NCBI GenBank assembly: GCA_902800965.1
Contig: CADCGK010000010.1
Location: forward strand, 1 to 64,000
Direction of reading: 5' to 3'
Length of the DNA: 64,000 nucleotides
DNA from: an uncultured Bacteroidia bacterium
GTDB taxonomy: Bacteria; Bacteroidota; Bacteroidia; Bacteroidales; F082
The notes under the pieces are model-generated. The model searched no databases, was not told the DNA's origin, and saw nothing but the letters and a program-made list of their open reading frames with translations. The translations under genes were made by a program, and so were the position numbers. Positions 18,043-27,178 of the stretch are shown here, piece after piece (the first letter of the stretch is position 1; each line of letters opens with the position of its first letter).

Positions 18043-18612
18043 ATGATTATTTTAGATAACATTGTTGTCACTGACGGTTTTCTAAATGCTAAGTTTTGCT
18101 GCGACCTGCCGCGCTGCAAAGGCTGGTGTTGTGTCGAAGGCGATGCTGGCGCACCTCTCGAAGCTTCTGAAATAGAGCAAATTGAAGACAACCTCGAAGC
18201 CATCAAGCCCTATATGAGGCCTGAAGGCATAAAAGTGATTGAAGAAAACGATGTCTACGATTATGACGAGACGGGCGAACTTGTCACGCCTTTGGTAAAT
18301 GGCGCTGAATGTGCCTTTGTCTATTTTCATGAGAATGGCACGGCGCTCTGTGCTATCGAAAAGGCTTATCTGGAAGGCAAATGCGACTTTTGGAAACCTA
18401 TTTCATGCCATCTCTACCCTATCAGACTGGTCGAAAAAGACGGTTTCACGCATATCCTCTACCACGAATGGAGCGTCTGTGTACCTGCTAAGCGAAAGGG
18501 CGAGAAAGAGGGCATCCCGTTGTGGAAGTTTCTCAAAGGTCCTTTGGTGAGGAAGTTCGGGGAAGAATGGTACAATCGTTTGGAGAAAGTGGTTGTTGGC
18601 GGCTCGATATAA
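18043..18612 (+). CDS. DUF3109 family cysteine-rich protein
   Basis: This 189-residue cytoplasmic protein is of the DUF3109 (YkgJ-like) group common in Bacteroidota. Cysteines appear as CCDLPRCKGWCC near residue 18, AECAF and ALCAIE in the middle, and CDFWKPISCHLYPIR later. The set is expected to bind a zinc or iron-sulfur cluster. The ATG at 18043 is chosen because it starts the conserved MIILDNIVV strand and follows a TAnnTTTG element; a longer upstream frame would run through argF. The function is unknown. Confidence 0.85.
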   Translation: MIILDNIVVTDGFLNAKFCCDLPRCKGWCCVEGDAGAPLEASEIEQIEDNLEAIKPYMRPEGIKVIEENDVYDYDETGELVTPLVNGAECAFVYFHENGTALCAIEKAYLEGKCDFWKPISCHLYPIRLVEKDGFTHILYHEWSVCVPAKRKGEKEGIPLWKFLKGPLVRKFGEEWYNRLEKVVVGGSI

Positions 18613-18668
18613 TATTTGAATCCATTGAACGTTGAAATGTCGTATTTTAGCCGTTTAAATCCGATCTC

Positions 18669-19367
18669 TTGAAACGTTTTTTACCCATCATAGTACTGCT
18701 GCTGATTTCTTTCAAGGCTTTCTCCCAAGTGGAGGACGCTGTTACACTGCGCGATAGGTTTCCTATTTTGGGTAAAATCGTTGCTTCCGATAGTTTGAAA
18801 CCTGTTAGAAATACCCATGTGATCAGTAAGATGGCACACTGTGGCACCATCTCCAACCGTGATGGTATCTTTTTCATTCCCGCCAAATCTGTCGATACGC
18901 TTTGGGTCAGTTGCATCGGTTTCAGCCGGAAGTTGATTCCCGTGGATTCTACTATGGTTTCCATGGATACTATGCTCATCGTTCTCCACCGTGATACTAT
19001 CACACTCAAGGAAGTTACGATCTGGCCGTTTTATGATTACAAGACCTTTAAACAGATGATTATCGACATGCCTTCGAAACCGATGCCACGTGAAATCCAA
19101 AGACTCAATGAGGAATTGGCTGGCATGAAGACGAATCGAAAACGCAATCCTTACTTCAACTTTGAAAACGGTGGCTTCACGGCCAGTCCAATTCAGTATT
19201 TATACGATCAATATAACGCCAGCGCCAGAAGGCAGAAAAAGTTGCTCCGTAATCGTCGTATGTTCAATGAAGTACTGAGAGAACAAGGCCGTACTGACGA
19301 ACTCCTCCCCGATTCTTTGGATTATTCTATCGATTATCGTGTATATGAATATGATAGTGTGAATTAA
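18669..19367 (+). CDS. Exported carboxypeptidase-regulatory-like domain protein
   Basis: This 232-residue protein has a cleavable signal peptide (MKRFLPIIVLLLISFKAFSQ). Residues about 30-105 resemble the beta-sandwich CarboxypepD_reg-like domain common in Bacteroidota envelope proteins: GKIVASDSLKPVRNTHVISK, then GTISNRDGIFFIPAKSVDTLWVSCIGF. A basic helical region follows (RKRNPYFNFENGG...ARRQKKLLRNRR). No catalytic site is visible, and there is no TonB barrel attached. It may be a periplasmic or surface scaffold; the function is unknown. It lies in the same direction as DUF3109 and comF, but comF has its own promoter element. Confidence 0.7.
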   Translation: MKRFLPIIVLLLISFKAFSQVEDAVTLRDRFPILGKIVASDSLKPVRNTHVISKMAHCGTISNRDGIFFIPAKSVDTLWVSCIGFSRKLIPVDSTMVSMDTMLIVLHRDTITLKEVTIWPFYDYKTFKQMIIDMPSKPMPREIQRLNEELAGMKTNRKRNPYFNFENGGFTASPIQYLYDQYNASARRQKKLLRNRRMFNEVLREQGRTDELLPDSLDYSIDYRVYEYDSVN

Positions 19368-19372
19368 ATTCC

Positions 19373-19380
19373 TATCTTTG
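19373..19380 (+). promoter_or_regulatory. -7 element of comF
   Basis: TATCTTTG lies 20 bases before the comF start codon, immediately after the stop of the preceding gene. Confidence 0.6.
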
Positions 19381-19399
19381 CGGAATTATTCTACTATAT

Positions 19400-20095
19400 A
19401 TGAAAATCAATTATATCGATTCTCTTATAGGATTGTTATATCCTTCAGTATGCGCAGCTTGTGGTGCTTCATTGTTCAAATGGGAAAAACTGGTATGCAC
19501 TCGCTGCCGGAGTCTCTTGCCTAAAACTGGTTATGAACTCAATGAAGACAATCCTTTGGCCCGTATGTTTTACGGTAAAGTCGGCTTGAAGGCGGTGACG
19601 GCTTGTTTTTTCTTCTCTAAAGAAGGCAAAGTCCAACATTTGATTCATGAATTGAAGTACAAAGGCAATGGTGATGCTGGTGTATTCCTTGGACAGGAAT
19701 TGGGCAAAACCCTCAAGGAAGCGCCGTTGTTTCAAGGTTTAGATTATTTGATACCTGTGCCTCTACACCCTAAAAGGGAAAGACAACGTGGTTACAACCA
19801 AAGCATGATGATTGCTCAAGGTATTAACGAAGTTACCGGTATTCCTATAGGTGATAAGTTTTTGATTAGAACGGTGAACACTTCCACCCAGACGCATAAA
19901 ACCAAGGAGGAGCGTTGGGAAAACGTAAAGGACATCTTTGAGTTACGCCATCCTGAGCGGCTTGAAGGCAAGTATGTGTTGCTTGTCGATGATGTGCTGA
20001 CCACTGGAGCTACCATAGAGGCTTGCGCCGTGAAGCTGTCAGCGGTGCCTGAGATTACCATCAGTTGTGCGACAGCGGCATGTGCTGGCAACTGA
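19400..20095 (+). CDS. comF: ComF family phosphoribosyltransferase-like protein
   Basis: This 231-residue protein has a double zinc ribbon (CAACG ... CTRC, residues 18-37) and a type I phosphoribosyltransferase domain with YLIPVPLHPKRERQRGYNQS and the PRPP-binding signature VLLVDDVLTTGATIEAC. This is the standard ComF/GntX layout. In naturally competent bacteria ComF helps handle incoming single-stranded DNA; in many Bacteroidota its job is untested. It has its own TATCTTTG element and is followed by the ABC ATPase, which has another. Confidence 0.9.
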   Translation: MKINYIDSLIGLLYPSVCAACGASLFKWEKLVCTRCRSLLPKTGYELNEDNPLARMFYGKVGLKAVTACFFFSKEGKVQHLIHELKYKGNGDAGVFLGQELGKTLKEAPLFQGLDYLIPVPLHPKRERQRGYNQSMMIAQGINEVTGIPIGDKFLIRTVNTSTQTHKTKEERWENVKDIFELRHPERLEGKYVLLVDDVLTTGATIEACAVKLSAVPEITISCATAACAGN

Positions 20096-20103
20096 TTTTT
20101 TCT

Positions 20104-20111
20104 TATCTTTG
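20104..20111 (+). promoter_or_regulatory. -7 element of the peptide ABC ATPase gene
   Basis: TATCTTTG occurs 14 bases before the start codon; a -33 TTG is not clear. Confidence 0.5.
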
Positions 20112-20125
20112 CTCCTTGATATTTT

Positions 20126-21841
20126 ATGAAGCAGCCCCTGTTAGAAATAAGAAACCTGAAAATCGATTTCCTTCGTGATGACGAATGGAGCGAGGTGGTG
20201 CATGGCATCGATTTCGATGTCGTTGAGGGGCGCACTTTGGGTATTGTTGGTGAGTCGGGTTCTGGAAAGTCGGTGAGCAACTTATCGGTGATGCATTTGC
20301 TCAATCCTAAGCAAAGCCGTGTAAAAGCAGATGCCATGTTGCTCGAAGGCTTGGATATCAAGGATTTTAATGAAAAGCAGATGGCTGAAGTGCGAGGCAA
20401 ACGCATTGCCATGATATTTCAGGAGCCGATGACATCATTGAATCCTGTTTATCGTTGTGGATATCAGGTTTCAGAAATGATCCGCCAGCATGAAAAGGTA
20501 ACCAAGAAGGCGGCTCGCGACCGGGTGATCTCGCTGTTCCGTCAGGTGATGTTGCCGCGGCCTGAAGCCATCTACGACAGCTACCCCCACGAGCTTAGCG
20601 GCGGACAGAAACAGCGTGTCATGATTGCCATGGCCATCGCCTGCAATCCTCAAATTCTTATTGCTGATGAGCCTACCACCGCTCTTGATGTCACGGTCCA
20701 GAAAGAGATCCTTAAGTTGCTCCGGAAACTGCAACAAGAAACTGGCATGGGCATGGTCTTTATCACCCACGACCTCGGTGTGGTCTCTGAGATTGCCGAT
20801 GACTTGGTGGTGATGCACAATGGGGAAATCTTAGAGCATGGCACCGTCAAAGAAGTGCTTGAACATCCGCAACATCCCTATACCAAAGGTCTTCTTGCTT
20901 GTCGTCCCCCCATGAAGATCAGACTAAAAAAACTGCCTGTCGTCAAAGAGTTTCTTGACGGACAATGGGCAGGTGGCAAGGAACAGATTCTTCAGGAGCT
21001 TCAGATTACCGAAGTAGAAAGGCAAGAGCATCTTAAAAACCTGTATGCACATGATCCAATCCTTAAGGTTGAACATCTTCAAACTTGGTATCCTTTGAAG
21101 AAAGGTGTTTTTAGTCGGGTTTATGACCATGTTAAAGCGGTTGATGATGTCAACTTGGAGGTGTTTGAGGGGGAAACTTTGGGTTTGGTTGGTGAGTCTG
21201 GTTGTGGAAAGACAACTTTGGGAAGGAGTATCTTGAGGTTGGTGGAACCTACTGGCGGTAAAGTTTTCTTTGACGGTCAGGAGATCACCGCGTTGGATCC
21301 TGCCAAACTTCGCGATTTTCGAAAACAAGCACAGATTGTATTTCAAGATCCCTACTCTTCTTTGAATCCCAGGGTTCGGATAGGTGAAGCCATCGCAGAG
21401 CCTTTGCGCGTACATCATATTGAAAACGACAGGAAAAAATGCCGTCAAATCGTATGTGAATTATTGGAACAAGTAGGCTTGGAAGCGAGTCATTACGACC
21501 GTTATCCGCATGAGTTTTCAGGAGGTCAACGGCAGCGTATCTGCATTGCCAGGGCTTTGGCGGTGAATCCAAGGCTAGTAATTTGCGACGAGTCGGTGTC
21601 TGCCTTGGATGTTTCAGTGCAGGCCCAGGTACTTAATTTGCTGAATCGATTAAAAGAAGAACGTCATCTTACCTATATCTTTATCTCTCACGACCTCAGC
21701 GTAGTACGTTTCATGAGCGACCGGGTATTGGTGATGTTCAACGGCAAACCAGTAGAATATAATGATGCTGATGAACTTTTTGAACATCCACAAAACGATT
21801 ATACAAAAAAATTAATAGCTGCATTGCCAAGAATTCAATGA
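20126..21841 (+). CDS. Fused double ATPase of an oligopeptide ABC transporter (DppD-DppF type)
   Basis: This 571-residue protein has two complete ABC ATPase domains in one chain. The first has Walker A GESGSGKS (about residue 43), signature ELSGGQKQR and Walker [13 protein letters not shown]. The second has GESGCGKTT (about 357), EFSGGQRQR and [14 protein letters not shown]. The layout is that of YejF/GsiA and of fused DppD-DppF in Bacteroidota. It would energise uptake of di- or oligopeptides, fitting the peptidases in this window. No permease or binding-protein gene is adjacent, so partners must be elsewhere. Confidence 0.9.
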   Translation: MKQPLLEIRNLKIDFLRDDEWSEVVHGIDFDVVEGRTLGIVGESGSGKSVSNLSVMHLLNPKQSRVKADAMLLEGLDIKDFNEKQMAEVRGKRIAMIFQEPMTSLNPVYRCGYQVSEMIRQHEKVTKKAARDRVISLFRQVMLPRPEAIYDSYPHELSGGQKQRVMIAMAIACNPQILIADEPTTALDVTVQKEILKLLRKLQQETGMGMVFITHDLGVVSEIADDLVVMHNGEILEHGTVKEVLEHPQHPYTKGLLACRPPMKIRLKKLPVVKEFLDGQWAGGKEQILQELQITEVERQEHLKNLYAHDPILKVEHLQTWYPLKKGVFSRVYDHVKAVDDVNLEVFEGETLGLVGESGCGKTTLGRSILRLVEPTGGKVFFDGQEITALDPAKLRDFRKQAQIVFQDPYSSLNPRVRIGEAIAEPLRVHHIENDRKKCRQIVCELLEQVGLEASHYDRYPHEFSGGQRQRICIARALAVNPRLVICDESVSALDVSVQAQVLNLLNRLKEERHLTYIFISHDLSVVRFMSDRVLVMFNGKPVEYNDADELFEHPQNDYTKKLIAALPRIQ

Positions 21842-21855
21842 TTTATTTATTTTTG
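21824..21855 (+). promoter_or_regulatory. Promoter of the Omp28-like T9SS protein gene
   Basis: TTG (21824-21826) and TATTTTTG (21848-21855) are separated by 21 bases, 47 bases ahead of the start codon. Confidence 0.6.
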
Positions 21856-21902
21856 CACAATTGATAATAGTCTGATTTATTAACAAATAAACTTTTTGAT
21901 CT

Positions 21903-24242
21903 ATGAAAAAAACCTTACTTTTTTGTTTTGCCTTCCTGTTTGCGATGGCAACTATGGCACAACCACGTGCTATCATTCTTCAGGAGTCCTTTGATGGCTC
22001 TTCCATGCCTGCTGGCTGGAGTACAGCTGGTTTAGGTACTAGCAACTGGGCTATTTCACCTACGCAAAATGCCGGTGGTAACCCAAATGAATTAATGTTG
22101 TACTGGAGCCCACAATTCAACGGCACTTCTCGTATTGTATTTCCCGCTGTGGATTTAACCGGTATTGAATCGGTCAGATTCTTGTTCAAGCACGCTCTTG
22201 ACAATTATCAAGGCGGTCATACGTTGGGCATCGCCACATCGTCCGATGGTGGTACCACTTGGAATACTGGTTGGAGCCAAAACTATGCCTCTGATGGAGT
22301 TTGGTCTGTTTCACAAGTAATCGCAACCTCCGACATGGGCAAAGAAAATGTTCAATTCAGTATTTACTATACTGGTAATTCCTACAACATTAACAATTGG
22401 TATTTTGATGATATCGATATTTTTGTGCTTGAAAACCTTGACCTTGGCTATACGTCAACCACGGTACCCAATACTGTTACTTGTGGTTATGTTGACATGG
22501 GTTTCAATGTGTTTAACTATGGAGTTGAAACTGTTACTTCGATTGAGGCATCCTATTCAATAAGCGGAATGGAAACCGTTACCGAGACTTTCAATGTCAA
22601 CATTGCGTCTATGGGAACGGCTACCATAGAGTTTGACACTCCTGCTTTGCTGATTCCAGGTGAATATCATGTTTCCTTTACTATCGACAAGGTGAATGGT
22701 GAGGTTGATGACATCATTGATAACAACCTTGGTGAGAAAAATTTTGTAGTGTCTCCTGTTGCTGTGGCCAGAATTCCTATGATTGAACATTTCTCATCAT
22801 CAACTTGCGGACCTTGTGTGAGTGTAAACACCCAAATGCTGAACTTCTGCAACAATAATCCTGGTCGTTTCACCTACACTAAATATCAAATGAACTGGCC
22901 CCAACCTGGTGATCCTTACTATACTGAAGAAGGCAATGTGCGTCGCGGGTATTATTCCGTGAATGCTGTTCCGGATGTTTTTCTGGATGCCGTAGAGACC
23001 AGTATCAACCAAAATAATTTTAACACTGAAGCCAATGTTCCTGCCTATATGGATGTTAGGGGTTCGTTTAACGTTGAAGGAAACACCATTAACGTTAAAG
23101 TTGATGTCATGTCATATATTACAACCCAAGCTCGTGTCTATGTTTCTGTAAACGAAAAGGAAACACACAACAACGTTGGTTCCAACGGAGAGACTTCTTT
23201 CCACCACGTCTTCATGAAGATGTTACCTAACGCTCAAGGCACCACAGTTGATTTTGTAGCATCTGAACTCCAACATTTGGAATTTACCCAAAACATGTCA
23301 TCTACACATGTAGAAGAAATGAGTGATCTTGAAGTTTCTATTTGGGTTCAGGATTATGGATTAAAAGAAATCTATAATAGCCATTTCGCTTACGAATATA
23401 CTGACGAGCACCCCTATCCTGTTGAGAATCTCACCATGTTAAGCAACGCTGCTAAGGGTACTTTAGACGTTTCATGGGATGCTCCTTCTAACGGCAATCC
23501 TACTGGTTACGATGTTTACATCAATGGTGAAAGAGTGTTGGAAGGCACTACTGAAACATCTTATTCTTTCGTTCCTGAAGAAGGTGAGTATTATGTTGCC
23601 GGTGTGACAGCATTGTATTCTCAGTCGAATACTTCTGTTATGACTGTTGTTCTGCAGCCTGAAGAAGTGGTTGATAATGGTTTGGTCGCAGTTGAAGGAG
23701 AAGTTGCACTGACAATGAACACTCCATCTGCCGAGCTTCACGTGATTAATGCCAACTATGAATCCGAAACGCCTATTGAAATCTTTTCGGTTTCGGAAGA
23801 TGACAACGACACAGGCATACCTTATCTGGTGATTACAGCCAATGAGTTGCCTTACACTTTGGCAGTTGGTGAGACCTATAGTTTCATGATTGAACCGAAT
23901 TATCCGCTGCCAGCAAAGAGTATTGCCGAAGCTATTATCACGGTTGAGTCTGATGCTGGATCCACACAATTTGTAGTTGAAGTTGAAGGAGATCTGTTAA
24001 GTGTCACCGAACTGTCAACTGTCACTAAATTGTATCCTAACCCAGCTACTGGCAACTTCACTGTCGAAGGCGCCAACGTGGCTAAGGTGGAGGTGTACAA
24101 CCTTGTAGGTCAAAAGGTCTTCGAACAACAAGGAAATAAGGTGGTCAACATTGACGTTTCAAGCTGGAACAAGGGTCTTTATCTGGTGAATATCACCAAT
24201 GAGAATGGTTCCGTTGAGACTCATAAACTGGTGGTCAAATAG
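21903..24242 (+). CDS. Large secreted Omp28-like protein with T9SS sorting domain
   Basis: This 779-residue secreted protein has a signal peptide (1-19). Residues about 25-175 form a cleaved-adhesin/jelly-roll-like domain (ESFDGSSMPAGWST...NNWYFDDIDIFV). The middle section (about 285-500) has a thioredoxin-like motif SSTCGPC and resembles Omp28. A fibronectin type III-like domain follows (about 505-590). The T9SS type A sorting domain occupies about 700-779 (KLYPNPATGNFTVEG ... THKLVVK). It should be displayed on the outer surface or released. The CxxC pair in STCGPC is intact, but whether it is redox-active is not known. A strong terminator follows, so it is probably a single-gene unit. Confidence 0.88.
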   Translation: MKKTLLFCFAFLFAMATMAQPRAIILQESFDGSSMPAGWSTAGLGTSNWAISPTQNAGGNPNELMLYWSPQFNGTSRIVFPAVDLTGIESVRFLFKHALDNYQGGHTLGIATSSDGGTTWNTGWSQNYASDGVWSVSQVIATSDMGKENVQFSIYYTGNSYNINNWYFDDIDIFVLENLDLGYTSTTVPNTVTCGYVDMGFNVFNYGVETVTSIEASYSISGMETVTETFNVNIASMGTATIEFDTPALLIPGEYHVSFTIDKVNGEVDDIIDNNLGEKNFVVSPVAVARIPMIEHFSSSTCGPCVSVNTQMLNFCNNNPGRFTYTKYQMNWPQPGDPYYTEEGNVRRGYYSVNAVPDVFLDAVETSINQNNFNTEANVPAYMDVRGSFNVEGNTINVKVDVMSYITTQARVYVSVNEKETHNNVGSNGETSFHHVFMKMLPNAQGTTVDFVASELQHLEFTQNMSSTHVEEMSDLEVSIWVQDYGLKEIYNSHFAYEYTDEHPYPVENLTMLSNAAKGTLDVSWDAPSNGNPTGYDVYINGERVLEGTTETSYSFVPEEGEYYVAGVTALYSQSNTSVMTVVLQPEEVVDNGLVAVEGEVALTMNTPSAELHVINANYESETPIEIFSVSEDDNDTGIPYLVITANELPYTLAVGETYSFMIEPNYPLPAKSIAEAIITVESDAGSTQFVVEVEGDLLSVTELSTVTKLYPNPATGNFTVEGANVAKVEVYNLVGQKVFEQQGNKVVNIDVSSWNKGLYLVNITNENGSVETHKLVVK

Positions 24243-24261
24243 CACCAATTCAACGAAAACA

Positions 24262-24297
24262 ATTAGGGCTGTCACTTACGTGGCAGCCCTAATTTTT
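24262..24297 (+). terminator. Strong intrinsic terminator after the Omp28-like gene
   Basis: A 14-base stem pairs 24262-24275 with 24280-24293 (GGGCTG/CAGCCC core, one G-U pair) around a TTAC loop and is followed by T residues. Confidence 0.9.
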
Positions 24298-24302
24298 ATA
24301 CG

Positions 24303-24326
24303 GACATCGAGATAGACATCGAGATC
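24303..24326. repeat. 12-base direct repeat beside the nrdG stop
   Basis: GACATCGAGATA is followed immediately by GACATCGAGATC, ending on the base before the nrdG stop codon. It is two units only. Confidence 0.5.
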
Positions 24327-24851
24327 TTAAATGATGCCTGTTTCCGTTTTTTGTCTTTTTTCTTCTGTCTCCTGTCTTCTTGCTTCTTGCTTCTGAAACC
24401 TGCTAGTGATGTCCTTAATTCGTCCGTCAGCCAAACGTTTGATCATGCGTTGGTTGGTGGTGAGGGAGTTCAAGGGTCCGAACTTTTCATCGTAGCGACC
24501 GGTTTTAATATAGTCGAAAGTCTCTGCGTGGAAAGCATCAGGCAGCTCATTTTTGCCGGAATACCAAGCGGTTTTCATGTCTTTGTACTTGTTTTTGACA
24601 TGCATGGCGAGGTTGGCAACATCGTAAGGATCGGCGTCGCCTCCCATGAAACACACACAGGTGATGCCAGTGCGGTATTGATCCACCAGTTTGTCAAGCG
24701 ATTCCTTGTCGAGGGTCTCTCCCCTATCTTCCCAAAGGTATTTGCTGTGACAGCCCACACACTGGTTGGGACAATTACTGATGTTGATGGCCAAGGTCAC
24801 CTCATCAGGAACTTCTTGAAATACAATATCGAAATTAGCGTATTTTAGCAT
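24327..24851 (-). CDS. nrdG: Anaerobic ribonucleotide reductase activating protein
   Basis: This is a 174-residue radical-SAM activase with the CX3CX2C cluster motif at Cys27, Cys31 and Cys34 (NCPNQCVGC) and the GGDADPYDV SAM-binding strand. It generates the glycyl radical on NrdD. It overlaps nrdD by 7 bases at the start. The last roughly 20 residues (QKQEARRQETEEKRQKTET) are a charged, low-complexity tail encoded by an eight-unit heptameric tract at 24342-24397. The conserved core ends before it, so the tail is probably an added extension without catalytic role. Confidence 0.93.
   Translation of the reverse strand: MLKYANFDIVFQEVPDEVTLAINISNCPNQCVGCHSKYLWEDRGETLDKESLDKLVDQYRTGITCVCFMGGDADPYDVANLAMHVKNKYKDMKTAWYSGKNELPDAFHAETFDYIKTGRYDEKFGPLNSLTTNQRMIKRLADGRIKDITSRFQKQEARRQETEEKRQKTETGII
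24342..24397. repeat. Eight-unit heptameric tract encoding the NrdG tail
   Basis: Eight 7-base units (TTCCGTT, TTTTGTC, TTCTGTC, TCCTGTC, TTCTTGC and relatives) form the longest tract in the window. It lies wholly in the C-terminal codons of nrdG. Confidence 0.85.
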
Positions 24852-26956
24852 CTGTCAATCTCCTTTTTGCTATAATACCTTCTGGATGCCTCTTCCTGTC
24901 GTGCTTCGGAGAAATTACTAATTCGTTTCAGATAACCAATAATACGGGTCAGGTAATCTATATTTTTGCTGTGGCAAACCGGACATTCTTTCAAATAGCG
25001 TTTATCGATATGGCCACAGTCGTTGCAGACAGTGTTGGGGATGTTGAAGGTAAAATAGTTGCAGCCTTCCCTAGCTGCGACACGGAGTAGCTGGCGGTAC
25101 TGTTCCTTGCTGAGGTGTTCCTCGAGGTTGCAGTGCAGCGCCGAGCCTCCGGTTAAATGTTTGATGTACTTTGCTCCATGCAGGCGGAACTTGTCGAGCA
25201 CATTGGTGTTGGGGTCTTCCACGATGTAGAAATAGCTGTTGTAGCAGTCGCGGTGCACCTCGTAGCCGTCTTCCTTGTCCCACTTGGCATGTTTCACACC
25301 CACGTTCTCCGCGGGAATCATCTCGCAGTTGAACATCAGGCCGTCTTGTTTCGAGTAATACTTCTTGTTGTATCTCTCAATGAGACCGAGTACCTCCTGC
25401 ACAAAATGCTCGTAGTCAGGATTGTCGGTGATCGGGATTTTAAGGAATTCTGCGGCTTCTACCAGGCCGTTCACACCGATGGTGAGATACTGGCGTGACA
25501 GGTTGATGTAACCGGCGTCGAACAATGGCAACATGCCTTTCTTTTGTAAGTCTTTGAGGTTCTCGTTGTAGCAGATCTGCACTTTATGGCAGAGGTCAAC
25601 GATCTCTTCAAGGAAGGTGAGGTAATGCATGTTGTTGCGTGCGGCGTACTGGATGCAGCGGTTCAGGTTGATGGTGAGCACACTCTTGGAGCCGGTGGAG
25701 ACACCGCCGGCGCCAAGGGTATAGCTGAAGCCGTTGTCCTGGATCTCGTTGCGCAGACGGCAGCAAGATGACAAGGAGTCGGCATTGTCGCTGAGATAAG
25801 TGAAGAACGAGTGCCCTTCAGCATACATCTCGGCGGTGAAGTCGCCCCATTCCTTGTCGATGACATCGCCATCCTTCGACAACAATGCCATAGTTTCGAC
25901 GGGGAAGGTGAGCACACTCTTAGTGCGCTCGGCGTTGAACCATTTCATAAAGCGTTTCTGAAGCCAACTCAGTGATTCCCAGTCGGGTTGTGATCCATCC
26001 GGGAAGTAGAAGTTGCCAAATAACGACTCGAAATAATACTTGTCATAGTAGGCAATGTTCCAGAACACCGATTGGTAGTTACGGGCGCCTGCGGGTTGGT
26101 TGAGTGAATAGACAATCTGCTGGAAACAGTCGGTGATGACTTTGTCGATGGATCTCGGTTTCAGTGAGAAATCGACAATCTCATCAGCGCGCTTGTAGTA
26201 GTCCTTGCCGTAATCCAACCCGATGAAATAGTTCATGTACATCAAGAACTCTGGCGTAGCCGTTGCTCCTGACAGTTGCGACGACACCATGAACACCATG
26301 TTGATGAAGCCACCGCAGAACGAACGGAGCTTGGTTGGTGCGGTTGAGTTGCCGCCAATGGAGCTGGTTCCTTCGTTCAACCAAGGATACATGGTAATGG
26401 AAGCACAATAGTTGGCTAACGACGTTTCATCGTTTTTGTAGATGAAGTGGTTGTTGAGCAGATACATGTAACGGTCGGCAAGTTCTTTGCCATAAACCTC
26501 CTTGATCCGGTCGGTGAGCAGGCGGCGGTTGATACGGATGAAGCTTGATTTTGGCAACTCACCAATAAGGGTGGCGATGTTTTTCTTTTCCACGTTGGCG
26601 TTGGCATCGAACTTAGAACCAGTGGCAGCGTTGGAAGCGTTGACATAGTTGCTCAGGAAATCGATCTTCTCGCGGATTTCACGATCTTCAGTATGTTTTT
26701 GGCGGTAAAGGATGTAATTCTTTGCCACCGTGTAATATTGCTCGGCCATCAGCGCGGTTTCCACCTGGTTTTGGATTTCCTCCACCGTAATGCCACTGGT
26801 GATCCTCACTCGACTCAAGATGGAATTGAGGTCGTCATCGGTGGCGTAGAAGCCTGATGCTAAAAATGCCTTGCTGATTGCGTTCTTGATTTTTTCAACC
26901 GAGAAAGCCTCTTCACGACCGTCTCTTTTTGTAATGTACAATCCGCCGTTGCTCAT
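24845..26956 (-). CDS. nrdD: Anaerobic ribonucleoside-triphosphate reductase
   Basis: This 703-residue class III reductase makes deoxyribonucleotides without oxygen. It has an N-terminal ATP-cone (YITKRDGREEAFSVEKIKNAI). The C-terminal zinc site is CNDCGH...CPVCHSK, followed by the glycyl-radical region TRIIGYLKR. I choose the ATG at 26956 because it begins the ATP-cone and lies downstream of a TACCTTTG element at 27026-27033; a frame-internal ATG at 27028 overlaps that element. It forms an operon with nrdG. Its presence supports an anaerobic lifestyle. Codon use is rich in C-ending codons. Confidence 0.96.
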   Translation of the reverse strand: MSNGGLYITKRDGREEAFSVEKIKNAISKAFLASGFYATDDDLNSILSRVRITSGITVEEIQNQVETALMAEQYYTVAKNYILYRQKHTEDREIREKIDFLSNYVNASNAATGSKFDANANVEKKNIATLIGELPKSSFIRINRRLLTDRIKEVYGKELADRYMYLLNNHFIYKNDETSLANYCASITMYPWLNEGTSSIGGNSTAPTKLRSFCGGFINMVFMVSSQLSGATATPEFLMYMNYFIGLDYGKDYYKRADEIVDFSLKPRSIDKVITDCFQQIVYSLNQPAGARNYQSVFWNIAYYDKYYFESLFGNFYFPDGSQPDWESLSWLQKRFMKWFNAERTKSVLTFPVETMALLSKDGDVIDKEWGDFTAEMYAEGHSFFTYLSDNADSLSSCCRLRNEIQDNGFSYTLGAGGVSTGSKSVLTINLNRCIQYAARNNMHYLTFLEEIVDLCHKVQICYNENLKDLQKKGMLPLFDAGYINLSRQYLTIGVNGLVEAAEFLKIPITDNPDYEHFVQEVLGLIERYNKKYYSKQDGLMFNCEMIPAENVGVKHAKWDKEDGYEVHRDCYNSYFYIVEDPNTNVLDKFRLHGAKYIKHLTGGSALHCNLEEHLSKEQYRQLLRVAAREGCNYFTFNIPNTVCNDCGHIDKRYLKECPVCHSKNIDYLTRIIGYLKRISNFSEARQEEASRRYYSKKEIDRC

Positions 26957-27025
26957 ATAATGTGCTCGTTTACAATGGTTTGTAAAAAAATGTATCTCGT
27001 GATTTCCCGTTGGGACCTTGTTGTG

Positions 27026-27033
27026 CAAAGGTA
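27026..27033 (-). promoter_or_regulatory. -7 element of the nrdD-nrdG operon
   Basis: CAAAGGTA on the plus strand reads TACCTTTG on the minus strand, 69 bases ahead of the chosen nrdD start. No -33 TTG at the usual distance. Confidence 0.55.
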
Positions 27034-27178
27034 AAGTAAAAACATGTTAGCCTATAAAAAGAATGCTTGATTTTTATATCAACAAAAATATCAACAACGT
27101 AATCGGTTGATTTCATTATTTTTGCAAATGGAATTTTACTAAATGAAATAAAAACGCAATTTTTGGAGCAAATTTATC

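Noticed and set aside
24262..24297. Possible riboswitch or small RNA after the Omp28-like gene
   Set aside because: The structure is a single stem with a tetraloop and T-run, which is explained fully as a terminator.
26957..27028. Longer N-terminus for NrdD
   Set aside because: It would begin inside the TACCTTTG promoter element, and the added residues do not match the ATP-cone start.
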